The translations under genes and the position numbers were made by a program. Under the pieces are notes generated by a model, which was given only the letters and a program-made list of their open reading frames with translations, was not told the origin of the DNA and made no database searches. A stretch of DNA of 64,000 nt from Theobroma cacao. Lineage: Eukaryota; Streptophyta; Magnoliopsida; Malvales; Malvaceae. The stretch lies in NCBI RefSeq assembly GCF_000208745.1, contig NC_030855.1, positions 18,092,777 through 18,156,776 on the forward strand, read 5' to 3'. Numbering within the stretch: position 1 is the stretch's first letter; the number at the start of each line of letters is the position of its first letter. Below are positions 61,710 through 64,000 of the stretch, piece after piece.

Positions 61710-61934
61710 TCATTTTTTCATAAGTTCATCTACTTTGAACTCTATCTCGGTGTGAATCTTTTCGTTGCTCAAGATGGCAGCCTCCAGGTCAAAAGTCCTT
61801 CGCATCAGGTTGTCGATGAGGACTTGAATCTCCTGCTGGAATATGTGCAACTGGTCCCTCACACTCAAAAACACCTCCTCCTCTTCGTAGGCTGCCTCTT
61901 TCCCCTTCTCGACTCTTGGATCTCTAGAGGTCAT
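61710..61934 (-). CDS. Small coiled-coil protein of the MULE (E2 copy), intact
   Basis: A 74-codon ORF, start and stop at the same places as the E1 copy. It reads DPRVEKGKEAAYEEEEVFLS, then VRDQLHIFQQEIQVLIDN and LEAAILSNEKIHTEIEFKVD, ending ELMKK. The whole heptad-rich helix is kept. Differences from the E1 copy are 11 of 74 residues and mostly fall in the N-terminal charged part and near the C-terminus. No other ORF of the element survives in E2, so this gene has outlasted large deletions around it. The promoter segment with the TATA box is equally conserved. The family is not recognised; a role in movement or regulation of the element is inference. Confidence 0.65.
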   Translation of the reverse strand: MTSRDPRVEKGKEAAYEEEEVFLSVRDQLHIFQQEIQVLIDNLMRRTFDLEAAILSNEKIHTEIEFKVDELMKK

Positions 61935-61997
61935 TTTTCAATTATCTGAGATTGATTAAGATAATTGAATTTGATTCAAATGGTTAATGGTTCCCTT

Positions 61998-62005
61998 TAT
62001 TTATA
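61998..62005 (-). promoter_or_regulatory. TATA box of the E2 coiled-coil gene
   Basis: TATAAATA 64 bp upstream of the ATG at 61934, the same spacing as in E1. Confidence 0.65.
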
Positions 62006-62399
62006 GGCATGAAAGCTGACTCTTCATTTTCTACAGCCATATCAGTGAAATGAAGATGGGCTGAATTGGTTATTAAGTACCTGTTCGACCTGCCCTTTCA
62101 TCTTATCTACCTCTTAAAAGCAAAAGCCAGACCAAACATCATATTTCAAGAAATTCTTAATGAAAAGCAGCTTAAAGGTTTTCTCTCTTTTTCACTAATC
62201 AAAAAGGATTTTAATGTTACCTCTTTTCTCTTTTCCAAGAAATTCGTTATCGTTTCCTCTTTTTTTTTTTAATTTACGCATCATTGTAGACCAACCAAAA
62301 TCTAATACTATTGCTACTATACAATTATGAAATTATATATAAACTTCAAGAATTACATTAGAGTTTATTAGGTTATTGAAGATAATCAATAGAGAATCA

Positions 62400-62890
62400 C
62401 CTTCAGCATTAGGTAGCTAAAGTCACACAATGCCTACAAATAAGTCATGCCATGCTCAACAAATATTCAGTCACGTAATATTAAGTCACGTAACGCCTGT
62501 CACGCAACGCTAACAAATATTCAGTCACGTGATGCCTATAAAAAACTCACGCAATGTTCAACAAATATTCAGTCAGGTAATATTCAGTCACGTATTAACT
62601 CTCACGCAACGCTCAACATATGTTTAGTCACGTAATGCCTATAAAGAACTCACGCAATGTTCAACTAATATTCAGTCAGGTAATATTCAGTCACATATTA
62701 ACTCTCACGCAACACTCAACATATATTCAGTCATGTAATGCCTATAAAGAACTCACGCAATGCTCAACAAATATTTAGGCACCTAATGCCAAATAAACAG
62801 GTTACGATTCCTAATATCCAATCACCCACCCTAATATCCAGTGACTCAATGCCTAAGAAATATTCACACATTGCCTATAAACTGATTGAT
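62400..62890 (-). repeat. E2 right subterminal array of TCACGYAA motifs
   Basis: CAGTCACGTAATATT, AAGTCACGTAACGCC, TGTCACGCAACGC, AACTCACGCAATG and related words repeated 15-25 bp apart. A 115-bp higher-order unit (ATTCAGTCAGGTAATATTCA ... CTATAAAGAACTCACGCAAT) is duplicated near 62550-62760, so this array is longer than in E1. Confidence 0.75.
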
Positions 62891-63326
62891 TTCGCTACCC
62901 CCAGCCAGATTTAAGTTTCCAAACTTATATAATTTACCCATTAACTTTTTCGTTCTATGAATTACCCTAAATAAACATAAGAACACATAACAAATACCTT
63001 GATGTCATCTCTACACTTTGGGATTGTGAGAAAGATGGCTGTCGATATAGACCTCGTTGGCGCTGGAGAGCTGGATGGAGGGATAGCTAAATTTAAATCG
63101 AGATTTAATTTTGGAATTTTAAGCTGAATGGTGGGAGAGCAGAAAGAAAGAAACTAAGACTCGCCTTCATTTGGATTAATTGGATTAAAAGGTATTTTTG
63201 TCAAGTCATGCTACAAATTGGCTAAAAACAATAAAAATTATAGAGACGGTCATTTTTGAAGTCACTTTACTATGAAGGTCATTTCTCACAATTTCCTTTT
63301 GTTTTTGCTACTTGTGTAATGGCAGC

Positions 63327-64000
63327 TGTAAAACTCGACCCTATAAATACATGTCATGACATACATGCACTGAGTAGCATGTTATTATGCTAGGAAAGCA
63401 CCTAAGAAAAGACAAAACCTGGTATTGTACCTAACGGTACACTTGAGTTGTTTAACCTCGAACTAGTTCAAATAGGAATCGTAGGATAAAATTTAATATT
63501 TTACAGTCCAGGAATGACTAAAAATGATTGTTCGGAGTTCGAGGGTTCATTAGGGGTAAAATTAAAAATTTTGATGTTTAGGGGTAAAATCGTCATTTTG
63601 CCACCTACGATAATAATTTGATAATGGAGTGAAATTTTTGACCAAGATTAACTATTTGGAGTATAATTTAATGATAGGAAGTGAAAAAGTTTAATTCTGG
63701 TATTTTTGGAGTGTAGGGGCAAAATCGTAATTTTACCACCCACGGACAAAATTTGAGATTTTGAGAGAATTTAGATCAAATTTGACAAATTGGAGAGTGG
63801 TATGAGTATAAGGGATGAAAAATATGTCTATGGGCAATTTTTCAGTTTTTTGGGCAAAAATGTAATTTTTCATTTTTACGGGGGCAAAAGTGTAAATTTT
63901 AAAAATTACTCCACTGAGACTTTGGATAAGTCTGAGAATTTTATCTAAGCTATGGATATGTGGGACAAGTGTATGGTGAAAATTTGAAAACAAATGGATG
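63327..64000. repeat. Start of an LTR, truncated by the window end
   Basis: It begins TGTAAAACTCGACCC, a common start of plant Ty3/gypsy LTRs, with ATAAATACATG close behind. It then contains repeated words typical of such LTRs: GGGGTAAAATCGTCATTTTG (63581), GGGGCAAAATCGTAATTTTA (63717) and GGGGCAAAAGTGTAAATTTT (63882). The other end lies outside the window, so neither orientation nor completeness can be judged. Confidence 0.55.

Larger units (their letters stand above)
59663..63287. mobile_element. E2: 3.6-kb internally deleted relative of E1
   Basis: The left end (AAATGGGCC, ATAAGGCGTTTTTTAGAATG, TATAATTTTAACTGTTTTTA) and the reverse complement of the right end (GAGAAATGACCTTCATAG, AAGTGACTTCAAAAATGACC, TATAATTTTTATTGTTTTTA) match E1's ends. 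E2 is collinear with E1 in three blocks: 59663-60665 with 24826-25903; 60666-60985 with 26461-26797; 60985-63287 with about 36738-39195. It keeps a piece of DUF1985, the motif arrays and the coiled-coil gene, and lacks MURA, Ulp1, the Transposase_32-like ORF and the NRPE1 fragment. A clean 9-bp target duplication was not found. Confidence 0.8.

Noticed and set aside
59654..63298. 9-bp target duplication for E2 (AATTCTTTT against AATTTCCTT)
   Set aside because: It needs a shift of the right end and matches at only 6 of 9 in T-rich sequence; not convincing.

Overview
This is a window of AT-rich nuclear DNA from a flowering plant, most likely a eudicot. The genes have many short exons with GT-AG introns, and the spaces between them are filled with LTR retrotransposons, hAT-type elements, MITEs and Mutator-like elements (MULEs). 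There are no bacterial operons, RNA genes or CRISPR arrays. One N run (23634-23649) and one single N (10195) mark assembly uncertainty. The species cannot be fixed from the sequence.

Layout. (1) 0.3-5.5 kb: two minus-strand host genes in tandem. The first is a SAWADEE-homeodomain protein (SHH1/DTF1 type, an RNA-directed DNA methylation factor) whose 3' end lies beyond base 1. The second is a 372-residue protein with the fold of a 2-oxoglutarate/Fe(II) oxygenase but without the recognisable iron and 2-oxoglutarate ligands. (2) 5.5-24.4 kb: no host gene recognised. It holds MITEs, an apparent hAT-like element, a short non-autonomous LTR retrotransposon with a 5-bp target duplication (11729-14379), two non-autonomous hAT-like elements with near-perfect 8-bp target duplications (18606-19150, 21047-21234), and AT microsatellites. 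(3) 24.4-43.0 kb: a nest of MULEs. A 14.4-kb element (E1, 24826-39195) appears to sit inside an older one (E3, about 24402-42980). E1 carries a broken DUF1985-Ulp1 (C48 protease) gene on the plus strand. On the minus strand it carries an intact 297-codon ORF resembling the plant-transposon 'Transposase_32' family, a captured fragment of the Pol V subunit NRPE1 (WG/GW AGO-hook region), a decayed MURA transposase, and a small intact coiled-coil gene of 74 codons. Arrays of the octamer TTGCGTGA lie near both ends in opposite orientation. (4) 44.4-54.0 kb: one complete host gene of 21 coding exons, a full-size PDR-type ABC transporter of the ABCG36/PEN3/PDR8 clade (1494 residues), with a TATA box, a probable 5'UTR intron and a polyA signal. 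(5) 54-64 kb: intergenic DNA, a Ty1/copia 5' remnant, E2 (59663-63287, an internally deleted relative of E1 that keeps the small coiled-coil gene), and the start of an LTR running off the window.

How it fits together. The host genes are unrelated in pathway. The main biology of interest is the MULE family. It combines a transposase, a SUMO-protease-like gene, a third transposon ORF, a small conserved coiled-coil gene and terminal motif arrays, and one copy carries a piece of the host silencing machinery. Most ORFs are broken. The small coiled-coil gene is intact in both E1 and E2 and keeps an identically placed TATA box.
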